A program made the position numbers and the translations under genes. Shown here piece after piece: positions 31,363-41,200 of a stretch of 64,000 nt of DNA. Each line of letters begins with the position of its first letter. Position 1 is the first letter of the stretch. The notes beneath the pieces are model-generated. The model had not been told where the DNA came from and did no database searches. It saw only the letters and a program-made list of their open reading frames with translations. The stretch comes from Pseudomonas xionganensis. GTDB lineage: Bacteria > Pseudomonadota > Gammaproteobacteria > Pseudomonadales > Pseudomonadaceae. The DNA is taken from positions 1,008,455-1,072,454 of the forward strand of contig NZ_WKJZ01000001.1 in the NCBI RefSeq assembly GCF_009763245.1. Direction: 5' to 3'.

Positions 31363-33165
31363 TTAGAACCAGTCGCCCTGCATGCTTAGACAGGTATCGT
31401 CGCGGGCTTCGAGGATGGCCAGGTCGTGGTGGCAGCTTGGAACTTCCCAGGTCAGGAAGTAGCGGGCGGCCTGCAGCTTGCCCCTGTAGAAATCCATATC
31501 TGCGGCCACAGCCCGGGCCAGCCCTTCTTCGGCGCGAATCGCCTGCTCCAGCCAGCGCCAGCCGATCACCGTATGGCCGAACACCTTGAGGTACAGCGCC
31601 GAGTTGGCCAGGCCCTGATTGACCTTGCCGGCCATCAGATCGCCGAGCAGGGCCAGGGTCACCGCCTGCAGGCGTGCCAGCAGTTGTTCCAGGGGCTGAC
31701 GCAGGGCGCTGAGCGACTCGTATTCGCTGGCGCGCTGGCAGGTGCCGTGGATCAGCTTGAGCAGTTGCTTGAGCGCCGCGCCGCCATTCATCGACACCTT
31801 GCGCCCGAGCAGGTCGAGGGACTGGATACCGTGGGTGCCCTCGTGGATGGGGTTCAGGCGGTTGTCGCGATAGTACTGCTCCACCGGGTATTCGCGGGTG
31901 TAGCCGTGGCCACCGAGGATCTGGATGGCCAGCTCGTTGGCCTTGAGGCAGAACTCCGACGGCCAGGACTTGACGATGGGGGTGAGCAGATCCAGCAGCT
32001 CCAGGGCACTCTGGCGCTCCTCGGCGGTCGCCAGGGTCTGGGTGTCGTCGAACAGGCGGGCAGCGTACAGGCCCAGATCGAAGGCCCCTTCCACGTAGGC
32101 CTTCTGGGTCAGCAGCATGCGCCGTACATCGGTGTGTTCGATGATCGCCACCTGCGGGCTGGTCGGGTCCTTGCCATCGGGCTGGCGGCCCTGGGGGCGA
32201 TTGCGCGCGTAGTCCAGGGAATACAGGTAGCCGGCATAGCCGAGCATGATGGCGCCCATGCCGACGCCGATGCGCGCCTCGTTCATCATCTGGAACATAT
32301 AGGCCAGGCCATGGTGCGGCTTGCCCACCAGATAGCCGACACAATCGTCGTTATCGCCGAAGTTCAGTGCGGTGGAGGTGGTGCCGCGCCAGCCCATCTT
32401 GTGGAACAGGCCGGCCAGTAGGGCGTCGTTGCGCTTGCCCAGGCTGCCATCGTCGTTGACCAGAAACTTGGGCACGATAAACAGGCTGATGCCCTTCACG
32501 CCGGGCGGTGCGTCCGGCAGCTTGGCCAGCACCATGTGCACGATGTTCTCCGAGATCGGCTGGTCGCCGCCGGAGATAAAGATCTTGTTGCCCTTGATCC
32601 GGTAGCTGCCGTCGGCATGGGGTTCGGCTTTTGTACGGATATCCGACAGCGAGGAGCCGGCATGGGGCTCGGTCAGGGCCATGGTGCCGAAGAAGCGGCC
32701 GTCGATGATCGGTTGCAGGTATTTGCGCTTCTGCTCGTCATTGCCGAAGGCTTCGATCAGGTTGGCCACGCCCATGGTCAGCATCGAATAGGAGCTGGTG
32801 GCGATATTGGCCGACTGGAAGTGGGCGAAGCAGGCCTGGGACAGCAGGTTGGGCAACTGCATGCCGCCATGCTCGAAGTCGCGGGTGGCGTTGAGAAAGC
32901 CCGCTTCATGGAAGGCGCGCAGGGCCGGCTCGACCTCGGGGATCAGCACCGCGGCACCATCCACATACTGTGGCTCGTGCTCGTCGTTCTTGCGGTTATG
33001 CGGGGCGAAGAGGTTTTCCGCGATACTGCGGGCGGTGCCGATGGCGGCATCGAAGGTTTCGCGGTTGTGCTCGGCAAAGCGCTCGCGCTGGGTCAGGGCT
33101 TCGGCATCCAGCACCTCGTAGAGCTCGAAGGCCAGGTTGCGGGAACTGAGCAGGGACTCGGACAT
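31363..33165 (-). CDS. acyl-CoA dehydrogenase (600-residue FadE-like group)
   Basis: FAD-dependent acyl-CoA dehydrogenase that introduces the alpha-beta double bond in beta-oxidation. It has the N-terminal helical domain, then the flavin-binding [15 protein letters not shown] (about 162-176) and FISGG. The C-terminal domain has [20 protein letters not shown] with the catalytic Glu in IHEGT. The 600-residue length and C-terminal extension are typical of the DmdC/FadE-like group of Pseudomonas. Chain-length preference cannot be read. GGAGGT lies just before the ATG. It is monocistronic, with its own terminator. Confidence 0.9.
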   Translation of the reverse strand: MSESLLSSRNLAFELYEVLDAEALTQRERFAEHNRETFDAAIGTARSIAENLFAPHNRKNDEHEPQYVDGAAVLIPEVEPALRAFHEAGFLNATRDFEHGGMQLPNLLSQACFAHFQSANIATSSYSMLTMGVANLIEAFGNDEQKRKYLQPIIDGRFFGTMALTEPHAGSSLSDIRTKAEPHADGSYRIKGNKIFISGGDQPISENIVHMVLAKLPDAPPGVKGISLFIVPKFLVNDDGSLGKRNDALLAGLFHKMGWRGTTSTALNFGDNDDCVGYLVGKPHHGLAYMFQMMNEARIGVGMGAIMLGYAGYLYSLDYARNRPQGRQPDGKDPTSPQVAIIEHTDVRRMLLTQKAYVEGAFDLGLYAARLFDDTQTLATAEERQSALELLDLLTPIVKSWPSEFCLKANELAIQILGGHGYTREYPVEQYYRDNRLNPIHEGTHGIQSLDLLGRKVSMNGGAALKQLLKLIHGTCQRASEYESLSALRQPLEQLLARLQAVTLALLGDLMAGKVNQGLANSALYLKVFGHTVIGWRWLEQAIRAEEGLARAVAADMDFYRGKLQAARYFLTWEVPSCHHDLAILEARDDTCLSMQGDWF

Positions 33166-33256
33166 GGGGATACCTCCGGTGGCAATGCAGCGAGTCTAAG
33201 CAGGCACGGAGGCAGCTCCCAGCACTATCAATTAGCGTGATAACCGGCCGTTGGCT

Positions 33257-33326
33257 GTAGGGTGGATGGCGCTTTATCCATCCACCCGATCGCACTGGTG
33301 GATGAAAAATACGTCATCCACCCTAC
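33257..33326. repeat. REP doublet (BIME-like)
   Basis: Two inverted palindromes occur at 33257-33287 (GTAGGGTGGATGG start, CCATCCACCC end) and 33297-33326 (GGTGGATG start, CCACCCTAC end), in the gap between the monooxygenase and acyl-CoA dehydrogenase genes. They have the same design as 11250-11311. Confidence 0.75.
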
Positions 33327-33349
33327 GAGATTGTGCGGTACGGTCGCGC

Positions 33350-34393
33350 TTAGTGGCTAAAGCCCTGAGCCAGCTCGCGGGTCAGCTCACTGGCGCCGAT
33401 GGCCTTGCAGCCGCTGGCATTCTGCCCGGCCCAGAGCGGTGAGAAGTCGCCGCTGCCCTGGCTTTCCGCCGCGCTGCGCAGGGGGGCAATGGCGGATGTG
33501 GCCAGGGGAAAGGCCGGTGCCAGCGGCGTGATCGGCCCCAGTTCGCGCATCAGCCGGTTGACGATGCCGCGGGCCGGGCGACCGCTAAACAGGTTGGTCA
33601 GGGCCGTATGCTGCGCCGCCGGGCTGTGCAGGGCGGCGCGGTGCACGGCGCTGGTGCTGGCCTCATCGCAGCACAGGTAGGCGGTGCCGATCTGCACTCC
33701 GGCGGCGCCCAGGGCCATGGCCGCGCGCACCCCGGCGGCATCGGCGATGCCTCCGGCGGCGATCACCGGCACGCTCACGGCCTGAACCAGTTGGGGCAGC
33801 AGGGCGAAGGTGCCGAGCTGGCGGCTCAGATCCATATCGAGAAAGTGCCCGCGATGGCCGCCGGCCTCCAGGCCCTGGGCGATAATTGCGTCGGCGCCAT
33901 GGGCTTCGAGCCAGAGGGCCTCCTCCACCGTGGTGGCCGAGCTGAGTACCTTCGCCCCGCAGGCCTTGACCCGCGCCAGCAGCGCAGCCTCGGGCAGGCC
34001 GAAATGAAAGCTGACCACGGCCGGGCGAAACTCATCGAGCAGGTCGGCCAGCTCGGCGCTAAAGGGCTGGCGGCCGGGGCCCGTGGCGATACTGGCCGGG
34101 TCGATGCCCAGTTCGGCGTAGTAAGGGCCTAGAGCCTCACGCCAGGCGGCTTCCTGCTGCGTCTGAGGGGCTGGCGGGGTGTGGCAGAAGAAGTTGAGGT
34201 TAAAGGGCTTGCAGGTTTTCTCGGTGAGCGCGGTGAGTTCGCGGCGCAGTCCGGCGGCATCGAGCATGGCGCAGGGCAAGGAACCGAGGGCGCCGCTATT
34301 GCTGACCGCAGCGGCCAGGCGGTGATCCTGTACCCCGGCCATGGGGGCCTGGATCAGGGGCAATTCGATACCCAGTAGTGCTGACAGTGACAT
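33350..34393 (-). CDS. nitronate monooxygenase-like FMN enzyme (2-nitropropane dioxygenase family)
   Basis: A TIM-barrel flavoprotein of 347 residues. It begins LLGIELPLIQAPMAGVQ, the FMN-site opening typical of this family. Further motifs are VSFHFGLP, IAQGLEAGGHRG with the conserved active-site His, PVIAAGGIADAAGVRAAMALGA and GVQIGTAYL for phosphate binding. It would oxidise alkyl nitronates or act as an NADH:quinone reductase-type flavoprotein; substrate is not decided by sequence. The ATG at 34393 has AAGGAG seven bases upstream. It diverges from rlmJ. Confidence 0.85.
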   Translation of the reverse strand: MSLSALLGIELPLIQAPMAGVQDHRLAAAVSNSGALGSLPCAMLDAAGLRRELTALTEKTCKPFNLNFFCHTPPAPQTQQEAAWREALGPYYAELGIDPASIATGPGRQPFSAELADLLDEFRPAVVSFHFGLPEAALLARVKACGAKVLSSATTVEEALWLEAHGADAIIAQGLEAGGHRGHFLDMDLSRQLGTFALLPQLVQAVSVPVIAAGGIADAAGVRAAMALGAAGVQIGTAYLCCDEASTSAVHRAALHSPAAQHTALTNLFSGRPARGIVNRLMRELGPITPLAPAFPLATSAIAPLRSAAESQGSGDFSPLWAGQNASGCKAIGASELTRELAQGFSH

Positions 34394-34505
34394 GCCGTTC
34401 TCCTTGGCCAGATGGGACTGCGCCACCCTACTGATCCATTTGGCGCAAGGCAAATGCCGCCACTCTGTGGCCCTGTTAAACTGCCGGGCCACAGGAGCCC
34501 GCCCG

Positions 34506-35354
34506 ATGAACTACCGTCACGCCTTCCACGCCGGCAACCATGCCGATGCGTTGAAACACTATGTCCTCAGCCGCCTGATCGGCCTGCTGTCACGCAAGGA
34601 GGCGCCCTTCGCCTACCTCGACAGCCATGCCGGTGTTGGTCTGTATGACCTGCAGGGTGACCAGGCCAGTCGCACCGGCGAGTACCTGGAGGGTATCGCC
34701 CGTCTGTGGCAGGCCACGGATGTGCCGGATGCCCTGCAGGACTATCTGGAAGTGGTGCGGGCCATGAACCCCGAGGGCGAGCTGCGTCACTACCCTGGCT
34801 CGCCCGAGCTGGCACGGCTGCTGACCCGCGAGCAGGACCGTCTGCACCTGAACGAGAAGCACCCGGAAGACGGTCGTCTGCTCAAGGAAAACATGCATGG
34901 CGATCGCCGCGTGGCGGTGCATCTGGGCGAAGGCTGGTATGTGCCGCGGGCCCTGCTGCCGACCCGGGAGAAGCGCGCGCTGCTGCTGATCGACCCACCT
35001 TTCGAGAAAAGCGATGAAATGGAACGCTGTGCCCAGTCCCTGAGCGAGGCCATTGCACGCATGCGCCAGGCGGTGGTGGCGATCTGGTACCCGATCAAGG
35101 ACCTGCGTCAGCTCAAGCGCTTCTACAGCGACCTGCAAAAGAGCAAGGCGCCCAAGCTGCTGCGAGTGGAACTCTATGTGCACCCCACCGATGAAGCGGC
35201 GCGGCTCAATGGTTCCGGCCTGGTGATCAGCAACCCGCCCTGGGGGCTGGAAGATGAACTCAGGCAGACCCTGCCCTGGCTGGCCCAGTTGCTGGGTCAG
35301 AGCCAGGGTGGCTGGCGGTTGGACTGGCTGATCGAGGAAAACAGCGGGGCCTAG
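34506..35354 (+). CDS. rlmJ: 23S rRNA (adenine2030-N6)-methyltransferase RlmJ
   Basis: A 282-residue Rossmann-fold methyltransferase that modifies A2030 of 23S rRNA using SAM. It opens NYRHAFHAGNHADALKH, the highly conserved RlmJ N-terminus. SAM-site sequence YLDSHAGVGLYDL and the catalytic DPPFE (family DPPY/F) are present, then ISNPPWGL near the end. Length matches E. coli RlmJ (280). The ATG at 34506 has AGGAG eight bases upstream. In-frame sequence before it is not conserved and overlaps the divergent promoter region. Confidence 0.93.
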   Translation: MNYRHAFHAGNHADALKHYVLSRLIGLLSRKEAPFAYLDSHAGVGLYDLQGDQASRTGEYLEGIARLWQATDVPDALQDYLEVVRAMNPEGELRHYPGSPELARLLTREQDRLHLNEKHPEDGRLLKENMHGDRRVAVHLGEGWYVPRALLPTREKRALLLIDPPFEKSDEMERCAQSLSEAIARMRQAVVAIWYPIKDLRQLKRFYSDLQKSKAPKLLRVELYVHPTDEAARLNGSGLVISNPPWGLEDELRQTLPWLAQLLGQSQGGWRLDWLIEENSGA

Positions 35355-35391
35355 CCAGGGCTGTGTGTGCTGCCATAGCTGGCCTAGGTTT

Positions 35392-35450
35392 GTAGGGTGC
35401 GCCGCGCGCACCCGCTGGTGGGCTAATGGCCGGTGCGCACGGCGCACCCT
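35392..35450. repeat. REP pair identical to the one at 7968-8028, opposite arrangement
   Basis: The two units are 35392-35412 (GTAGGGTGCGCCGCGCGCAC start) and 35432-35450. They lie in the gap between the convergent rlmJ and HD-GYP genes, where they could serve as a shared RNA end. Confidence 0.75.
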
Positions 35451-35458
35451 GCTCGCGG

Positions 35459-36715
35459 CTAACGGCGCCCCTGGCCCGGCTCGACAAAATAGCTCAGCTG
35501 CTGGCGCGGGCTCAGGTATTCCAGGGTTTCCAGGGGCAGCTGACTGGGGCGCAGGCACTTGTCGATACTCAGCTGCGCTTCCTGCTCCAGGTCGACAATC
35601 AGTGCCTCCTGCTTGGGCACCGCCGCGTCATGCACGATCAGCGTGGGTTTCAGCGGCTGGTTGGGATTCATGCCCAGCACCAGACCGTAACGCTGGTCAC
35701 TGAGCTGCACCAGGCTGCCCGGCGGGTAGACCCCCATGACCCGGATAAAGGCCTTGAGCGCCACCGCATCGAAACGCGCGCTCTGTTGCTTGAACAGCAG
35801 CGCCAGGGCTTCGTGGGGATTGAGGGCGTCCTTGGGGTTGAGCGGGTTGCACAGGTTGTCGAAGGCATTGACCAGGCACACCAGGCGACTTAGCCGGCCA
35901 ATGGCCGCTTCGCTCAGGCCGCGCGGGTAGCCGCTGCCGTCGCAGTGTTCGTGGTGCTCGTGGATGATGCGCAGCACCTCGTCATCGAGCATCAGCTTCT
36001 GCCCCATGCGCAGGCCGAATTCGCAATGCAGTTGCAGCAGTTGCTGCTCGGGGCGGGTCAGCGGCTCGCTTTTCAGCAGCACCTTGCTAGGGACTTCCAG
36101 CTTGCCGATATCGTGCAGCAGCGCACCCAGGCCCAGGGTGTGGCAGGCCTCGCTGTCCAGGCCCAGCTGACGCCCCAGCAGGAGGCTCAGCACGGTGACG
36201 TTGAGGGCGTGGTAATAGCTGTCTTCGGCGGCCTTGCTGTTGATGCTGTGCAGCACCACACCGCTGTCACCGAGAAGGGTTTCGACCATGGCGCCGACGA
36301 TTTCGCCGGCCTGCTTGATGGCGTCTTCCGGGCGGCTGCGCAGGGTCTGGTTGAGCGTCTTGACCTGCTGGCTGGCCTGGATGAACTTGCGGTCCACCTC
36401 GGCCAGGCGCTTGCGCAGGGCCTTGAGTTTTTCCGCCCGGGCCTGGCGCGCCTGTTCCTGTGGACTGGGCGCCGCGGGGGTGGGCGCTTCTGGCGCGCTG
36501 GCCGGTGCCGGTTCGGCCAGTGGGGCACAGTCACTGCGTGCCGGGTCATAGCGCAGGCGCTGCAATCCCAGTGCACGCAGCGCCTTGATCTGCGCCTCAT
36601 CCTTGATCTTGAAGTTGTTGAAGGCGAAGTTGTGCTCCCACCAGGCCAGTTCCAGCTGGATATACAGGCCGACGCAGAGCTGGTCGGGCGAGATATAGGT
36701 GGGCGTTGCGGGCAT
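35459..36715 (-). CDS. HD-GYP domain protein with N-terminal DUF3391
   Basis: A 418-residue cytosolic protein. The N-terminal domain (about 8-58, ISPDQLCVGLYIQLELAWWEHNF) is DUF3391. A Pro/Ala-rich linker and a coiled coil (about 85-130) are followed by an HD-GYP domain (about 140-330) with His201-Asp202 (LLHDIGKLEVP) and HHEHCDGSGYP at 254-264. These are the metal ligands of active c-di-GMP phosphodiesterases, so it should hydrolyse c-di-GMP. A small YjfB-type motility protein gene and the DipA-like phosphodiesterase gene are near by on the same strand. Confidence 0.87.
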   Translation of the reverse strand: MPATPTYISPDQLCVGLYIQLELAWWEHNFAFNNFKIKDEAQIKALRALGLQRLRYDPARSDCAPLAEPAPASAPEAPTPAAPSPQEQARQARAEKLKALRKRLAEVDRKFIQASQQVKTLNQTLRSRPEDAIKQAGEIVGAMVETLLGDSGVVLHSINSKAAEDSYYHALNVTVLSLLLGRQLGLDSEACHTLGLGALLHDIGKLEVPSKVLLKSEPLTRPEQQLLQLHCEFGLRMGQKLMLDDEVLRIIHEHHEHCDGSGYPRGLSEAAIGRLSRLVCLVNAFDNLCNPLNPKDALNPHEALALLFKQQSARFDAVALKAFIRVMGVYPPGSLVQLSDQRYGLVLGMNPNQPLKPTLIVHDAAVPKQEALIVDLEQEAQLSIDKCLRPSQLPLETLEYLSPRQQLSYFVEPGQGRR

Positions 36716-36803
36716 GTCGACTCACGGGCGTACTGGCTAATGGCTTGCAGTCTAGCCCTTTGCCGGAGGCCTGGCATCTGGCGCGCTACTTGCGAACCGC
36801 CGG

Positions 36804-37001
36804 TCAAACCATCAGGTCGATGGTGTTGCCCAGGTTGCTGGGGTTGCTCGGTATGCTGGCGGGCGTGGCGGCCTGTACCAGGCTGCCGATGCCGCTGGCC
36901 TGAAGTTCCAGGGTCTTGCGCAGCAACAGCAGGGACGCCAGGGCAGAGGCCTGCGCCGCTGCCTGGGTGGACACCTGACTGGTCAGGCTGCTCAGTTGCA
37001 T
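36804..37001 (-). CDS. YjfB-family putative motility protein
   Basis: A 65-residue protein, one amphipathic helix rich in Ala, Ser and Leu followed by a C-terminal tail ending GNTIDLMV. The size and the ASxxSALxLLRKTLELQ-like pattern fit the YjfB-type small proteins annotated as putative motility proteins. Function is unknown. The ATG at 37001 is preceded by GGGAGATCCCTGAC, a possible ribosome site. It lies between msrA and the HD-GYP gene on the same strand. Confidence 0.65.
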   Translation of the reverse strand: MQLSSLTSQVSTQAAAQASALASLLLLRKTLELQASGIGSLVQAATPASIPSNPSNLGNTIDLMV

Positions 37002-37026
37002 GTCAGGGATCTCCCGTTATGGGGTG

Positions 37027-37674
37027 TCAGGCTGGCAGGCAGACACCGGTGCCACCCAGGCCGCAATAGCCGCCGGGGTTCTTGGCCAGGTATTGCTGGT
37101 GATAGGCCTCAGCATAGTAGAAGGGCGGCGCCGGGCGGATTTCCGTGGTGATGGTGCCCAGGCCGGCCTTGTCCAGTTCGGCCTGGAAGCGCGCCTGGCT
37201 GGCCAGGGCCGCGCTCAGCTGTTGCTCACCATCGCAGTAAATGGCCGAGCGGTACTGGGTGCCGGTGTCATTGCCCTGGCGCATGCCCTGGGTCGGGTTA
37301 TGGGCCTCCCAGAACACCTTGAGCAGGGCTTCAAAGCTGGTCTGCTGCGGGTCGAAGACCACCAGCACCACCTCGGTATGGCCGGTCAGACCCGAGCAGG
37401 TCTCTTCATAGGTCGGGTTGGGCGTATGGCCGCCGGCATAGCCGACGGCCGTGGTCCAGACGCCTGGTTGTTGCCAGAAGCGCCGCTCGGCGCCCCAGAA
37501 ACAGCCCAGGGCGAATACCGCCTGTTCAAACCCTTCGGGGAATGGGCCTTGCAACGGATTGCCGTTGACGAAATGGGCAGCGGGTACCGCCATGGCTTCG
37601 GCGCGCCCGGGCAGGGCCTGCTCGGGCGTCGGCAGTTCCAGTTTATGGGCGAGAATCTGAGAACGCAGCACCAT
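37027..37674 (-). CDS. msrA: peptide methionine-S-sulfoxide reductase MsrA
   Basis: Enzyme of 215 residues that repairs the S form of methionine sulfoxide in proteins, fed by thioredoxin. The active-site motif [11 protein letters not shown] contains the catalytic Cys, and the C-terminal resolving region has [13 protein letters not shown] with two Cys. The N-terminal extension of about 50 residues before the GCFWG motif ([13 protein letters not shown]) is normal for this family (E. coli 212). Start is the ATG at 37674. Confidence 0.93.
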   Translation of the reverse strand: MVLRSQILAHKLELPTPEQALPGRAEAMAVPAAHFVNGNPLQGPFPEGFEQAVFALGCFWGAERRFWQQPGVWTTAVGYAGGHTPNPTYEETCSGLTGHTEVVLVVFDPQQTSFEALLKVFWEAHNPTQGMRQGNDTGTQYRSAIYCDGEQQLSAALASQARFQAELDKAGLGTITTEIRPAPPFYYAEAYHQQYLAKNPGGYCGLGGTGVCLPA

Positions 37675-37707
37675 GGGGCCTCCGGTTCGAGTGAGCTATG
37701 GGAGCCA

Positions 37708-37750
37708 GCTTGCTGGCGATCTTCGCAGTTTAAAAGCCTCGCCAGCAAGC
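37708..37750. repeat. palindromic repeat of a second REP type
   Basis: Twelve-bp arms GCTTGCTGGCGA (37708-37719) and TCGCCAGCAAGC (37739-37750) flank a 19-base spacer, between dipA and msrA. The arm sequence is familiar from Pseudomonas intergenic repeats. There is no T run, so it is not a classical terminator. Confidence 0.65.
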
Positions 37751-37791
37751 GGGCGCCTGCAGGGCATATCCGAGCAGCGCTGGAGCAGCAG

Positions 37792-40446
37792 CTAGCTGCG
37801 CCTCAGGTAGCGTTTAAGGCGCGTCACCAGCTCGCTGCCGGCGATGGGGCGGTCGAATAGATAACCCTGGCCGATGTCGCAGTGCTGACGGCGCAGGAAC
37901 GCGAGCTGGGCCGTGCTCTCGATGCCCTCGGCCACCACCTTGAGTTTGAGCTTGTGAGCCATGGCGATCACCGCGGCGGTGATTTCCATATCGTCCTGAT
38001 CCTGGGGGATGTCCTGGATAAAGCTGCGGTCGATCTTGATCACGTCGATGGGAAACTTCTTCAGATAGCTGAGCGAGGAATAGCCGGTGCCGAAGTCATC
38101 CATGGCCAGGCTCAGGCCCAGGCCTTTCAGGCGTGCCAGCTGCTGGCGGGTATCGCCGCTGGCTTCCAGCAGCAGGCTCTCGGTCAGTTCCAGCTCCAGC
38201 AGGGCCGGGTCGCAGCGCTCCTCGGCCAGGATGGCGGCGATCGCGCCCACCAGATCCGGGTCGGAGAACTGCTTGGGCGACAGGTTGATGGCCATCTGCA
38301 AGGCGCCCAAGCCCTGGGTCTTGAGTTGCTGGGTCATGCGGCAGGCCTGGCGCAGCACCCATTTGCCAATGGGGATGATCAGGCCGGTTTCCTCGGCCAC
38401 GCCAATAAAACTGTCCGGGCTGATCATGCCTTTTCCCGGGTGGCGCCAGCGCAGCAAGGCCTCCAGGCCCAGCAGTTGGCCGCTCTTGAGGCACAGTTTG
38501 GGCTGGTAGAAGACTTCCAGCTCATCCTGGCTTAGCGCCCGACGCAGGTTGCTCTCGACAAACAGCTTGTACTCGGCCTCGGCGTTCAGCGCCGCGGTGA
38601 ACAGCTGGTACTGGTTCTTGCCGTTGGCCTTGGCCTTGTGCAGGGCCAGGCCCGTGTGCTTCATCAGGGTTTGCGGGTCCTGGCCGTGCTCGGGCGCGCA
38701 GGCCAGGCCGATGGAACCGGTCACGTTGATCAGCTGATTGTCGACGAACAGCGGCTTGTCCAGGGTCTGCAGCACCTGCTGGGCGATCCGCTGGGCTTCA
38801 TCGGCCCCCTTGCCGTCGAGCAGGATGGCGAACTCGTTGCTGGCGAAGCGGGCCAGCAGCGGCCGCTCCTGCAGGCTGTTGCGCAGGCGCCGGGCCAGGG
38901 CGCTGAGCAGTTTGTCGCCGGTCTGATGGCCGAGGCTGTCGTTGATCCGCTTGAAATTGTCGATGTCCACCAGCAGCAGGCTGACCGGTCGCCCGTCCGG
39001 TGCGGCGAAGTGCTGTTCCAGGGCGCGGATAAAGGCGTAGCGATTGCCCAGGCCCGTGAGGTTGTCGCGAAAGGCCAGGCGCTCGATATGCTGCTGGGCC
39101 TGCTTGCTGGCGGTGATGTCTTCGTAGATGCCGATATAGTGGGTCAGCTGGCCGGCATCGTCGTGCACCTTGGACAACGACAGGTGGCCCCAGTAGGGCT
39201 CCAGGTTCTTGCGCCGATTCTTGAACTCGCCCTGCCAGCTGTTCTGCTCGGCCAGGCCGGTGCGGGCGTCGAACAGGATGTCGCTGAGGTTTTCCAGGGC
39301 CGGGATGTCGGATACCCGGCGCCCCTGGACTTCCTCGGCACTGTACAGGGTGATGGCGGTAAAACTGGGGTTGACGTACTCCACCAGGCCGTCGCGGTCG
39401 AGCAGGATAAAGGCGCTGGCGCTCTGCTCGACGGCGCGCTGGAACAGGTGCAGGGCGCGGGTGGCGCGGCGGATCTGCTGGTTGCTCAGGACCTGGGCGT
39501 AATGGTCGGCCAGCTCGCCGGCAAAGGCGATTTCGTCGGCCTGCCAGATCCGCGCCGAGCCGCTGTGTTCCAGGCACAGCACGCCGATGACCTGGCCGTC
39601 GACACGGATGCTGGCATCGAGCAGGGCATTGATCCCCATGGGTTGCAGGTAGTCAGCCCCCAGTTCACGGGTGCGCTTGTCATGCAGCGCGTCGTGGGCA
39701 TCCAGGGCTCGGCCGCTGTGCAGGGCTTGCAGATAATTGGGGTATGCCGCGAGGTCGATGCTTGCACTGGGCTCATGGCGCCCGCTGGCCTGCATATAGA
39801 CGGCGACGGGTTCCAGGCGCGAATCCTTGAAGTGCCAGATGCCGACCCGGGCCACCTGATACAGCTCGCTGGCGCTTTTGCTGATCAGCTCGGCGGCTTC
39901 GCGCAGGGGATCGTGACCGTAATGATGGCGCGCCAGGCGAACGATCAGCTCCTGCTGGGCGCGGGCTCGCTGTTGCTGCTGGCGCAGTTCTTCGCGGCTG
40001 CGCTGGTACAGCTCCTCGGCCATGCGCAGGTGATTGGGGGCCTGGTCGGGGTGGCTGTCCACCACCAGCAGGTAACCGGCCAGCAGTTGCCGTTCGCGTT
40101 GCTTGAAGGCCTCGCCCAGTTCCATCAGGGTCAGGGGGCCGTTGGGTGTATGCAGGCGGTACTGCACCACATAGTGCTGGTGCTGCAGCAGTTGTTGCTG
40201 GATGTCCTCATGCAGTGCCTGGCGTGCCAGTGGCTCCATCAGGCTGGCGAAGGGGGCTTCCAGCAGGTCGCAGAGTTCGTGGGCGGCGAGGCCCAGTTGC
40301 TGCTGGCAGGCGGCATCGAGAAACAGCAGGGGCCAGCTGGCTTCATTCAACCGCTCGAAACGCAACATGCCCAGGCGCGCAGGCACTGGCAACTGCGTCA
40401 CAACCTCGGCCGCGAGACGACGTGCGGCATCGGGATGGCTTTTCAT
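37792..40446 (-). CDS. dipA: DipA-like c-di-GMP phosphodiesterase (GAF-PAS-GGDEF-EAL)
   Basis: An 884-residue signalling protein. A GAF-like domain lies at about 165-320 and a PAS domain at about 335-455. The GGDEF domain (about 456-610) has its active site degenerated to A-S-N-E-F at 535-539, so it should not synthesise c-di-GMP. The EAL domain (about 630-880) has EALLRW (662-667) and MDDFGTGYSSLSYLK, which are intact. It should degrade c-di-GMP, and in P. aeruginosa the gene in this position (PA5017, dipA) promotes biofilm dispersal. The ATG at 40446 gives the family length; the ribosome site is weak. Divergent from 40525. Confidence 0.88.
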   Translation of the reverse strand: MKSHPDAARRLAAEVVTQLPVPARLGMLRFERLNEASWPLLFLDAACQQQLGLAAHELCDLLEAPFASLMEPLARQALHEDIQQQLLQHQHYVVQYRLHTPNGPLTLMELGEAFKQRERQLLAGYLLVVDSHPDQAPNHLRMAEELYQRSREELRQQQQRARAQQELIVRLARHHYGHDPLREAAELISKSASELYQVARVGIWHFKDSRLEPVAVYMQASGRHEPSASIDLAAYPNYLQALHSGRALDAHDALHDKRTRELGADYLQPMGINALLDASIRVDGQVIGVLCLEHSGSARIWQADEIAFAGELADHYAQVLSNQQIRRATRALHLFQRAVEQSASAFILLDRDGLVEYVNPSFTAITLYSAEEVQGRRVSDIPALENLSDILFDARTGLAEQNSWQGEFKNRRKNLEPYWGHLSLSKVHDDAGQLTHYIGIYEDITASKQAQQHIERLAFRDNLTGLGNRYAFIRALEQHFAAPDGRPVSLLLVDIDNFKRINDSLGHQTGDKLLSALARRLRNSLQERPLLARFASNEFAILLDGKGADEAQRIAQQVLQTLDKPLFVDNQLINVTGSIGLACAPEHGQDPQTLMKHTGLALHKAKANGKNQYQLFTAALNAEAEYKLFVESNLRRALSQDELEVFYQPKLCLKSGQLLGLEALLRWRHPGKGMISPDSFIGVAEETGLIIPIGKWVLRQACRMTQQLKTQGLGALQMAINLSPKQFSDPDLVGAIAAILAEERCDPALLELELTESLLLEASGDTRQQLARLKGLGLSLAMDDFGTGYSSLSYLKKFPIDVIKIDRSFIQDIPQDQDDMEITAAVIAMAHKLKLKVVAEGIESTAQLAFLRRQHCDIGQGYLFDRPIAGSELVTRLKRYLRRS

Positions 40447-40524
40447 TCGGTGGCGGGGTTCCAGTATGCTGGCCGAGGCTTGGGCTCGGCCCACTTCATC
40501 TACAGCGACGGCCAAGGGTGCATC

Positions 40525-41052
40525 ATGCAATTGCCACTGACAAGAAAACTAATAATTGCCGCATTGCTCGGCCTCGGTTTTGCTGCACCTGTGACGCAAG
40601 CCGAGGAGTCCACTGCCAGCCTGAGTGGCAGCGAACAGGCCAATTACCTGGCCGAACTCAAGGCCCTGTACCTGACCGACAGCGAGCGTCAGGCGCTGCT
40701 GGCGCACAGCAACAGCCTGCTGGACAGCTATGCCTTGCGTGCCGCCTATCAGGTGGGTCAGCAGCAGCGTGAGGATCGTGTGTACCAGCTGCAGGTGGCC
40801 GCCCCGGGTGAGCTGTTGCTACGCGAGGAAGTGCGCAGCCAGAACGGCGAAATCCGCGTCAGCAACCAGCGCCTGAATGTTTATGGCGCCGATCCCTATA
40901 TCCGTTATGACTGCCCGCAGACCGGCATCCGCTGCGTGCTGCGCAACCCTCAGGACGGTAGCCCGTTGCTCAGCATCGTGCGCGATCACCAGGGCGCCGC
41001 CGAGCTGGCCAAGGCCCTGAGCTTTCTGATCCGTAATCTGCAGCGCGGCTAA
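40525..41052 (+). CDS. small secreted hypothetical protein
   Basis: A 175-residue protein with a clear signal peptide of about 25 residues (KLIIAALLGLGFAAPVTQA). The mature part has helices (NYLAELKALYLTDSERQALLA) and then beta strands ending with two Cys in RYDCPQTGIRCVL, probably a disulfide in the periplasm. I recognise no family. It starts 78 bases from the divergent dipA, and the two may share a regulatory region. The ATG at 40525 is chosen because it opens the signal peptide; AAGGG lies upstream. Confidence 0.75.
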   Translation: MQLPLTRKLIIAALLGLGFAAPVTQAEESTASLSGSEQANYLAELKALYLTDSERQALLAHSNSLLDSYALRAAYQVGQQQREDRVYQLQVAAPGELLLREEVRSQNGEIRVSNQRLNVYGADPYIRYDCPQTGIRCVLRNPQDGSPLLSIVRDHQGAAELAKALSFLIRNLQRG

Positions 41053-41200
41053 GGCGCCGAATAGTTGTAGGGCGGGTGTGCTGCAAGTTTGTTGAGATCG
41101 TGCGCTGGGCTTGCATGCAAAACAGGGTTCTCACATGTTCGCGGGAGACTGTTTTGGGCGCCGGACTGGCAAGTTTGTGTGTGGCACTACTCATGCCGCG

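Noticed and set aside
38638..41052. Very long plus-strand open frame opposite dipA
   Set aside because: Only the last 175 codons (from 40525) look like a protein. The rest is the antisense frame of a high-GC gene with Gly, Ala, Gln and His-rich nonsense composition.
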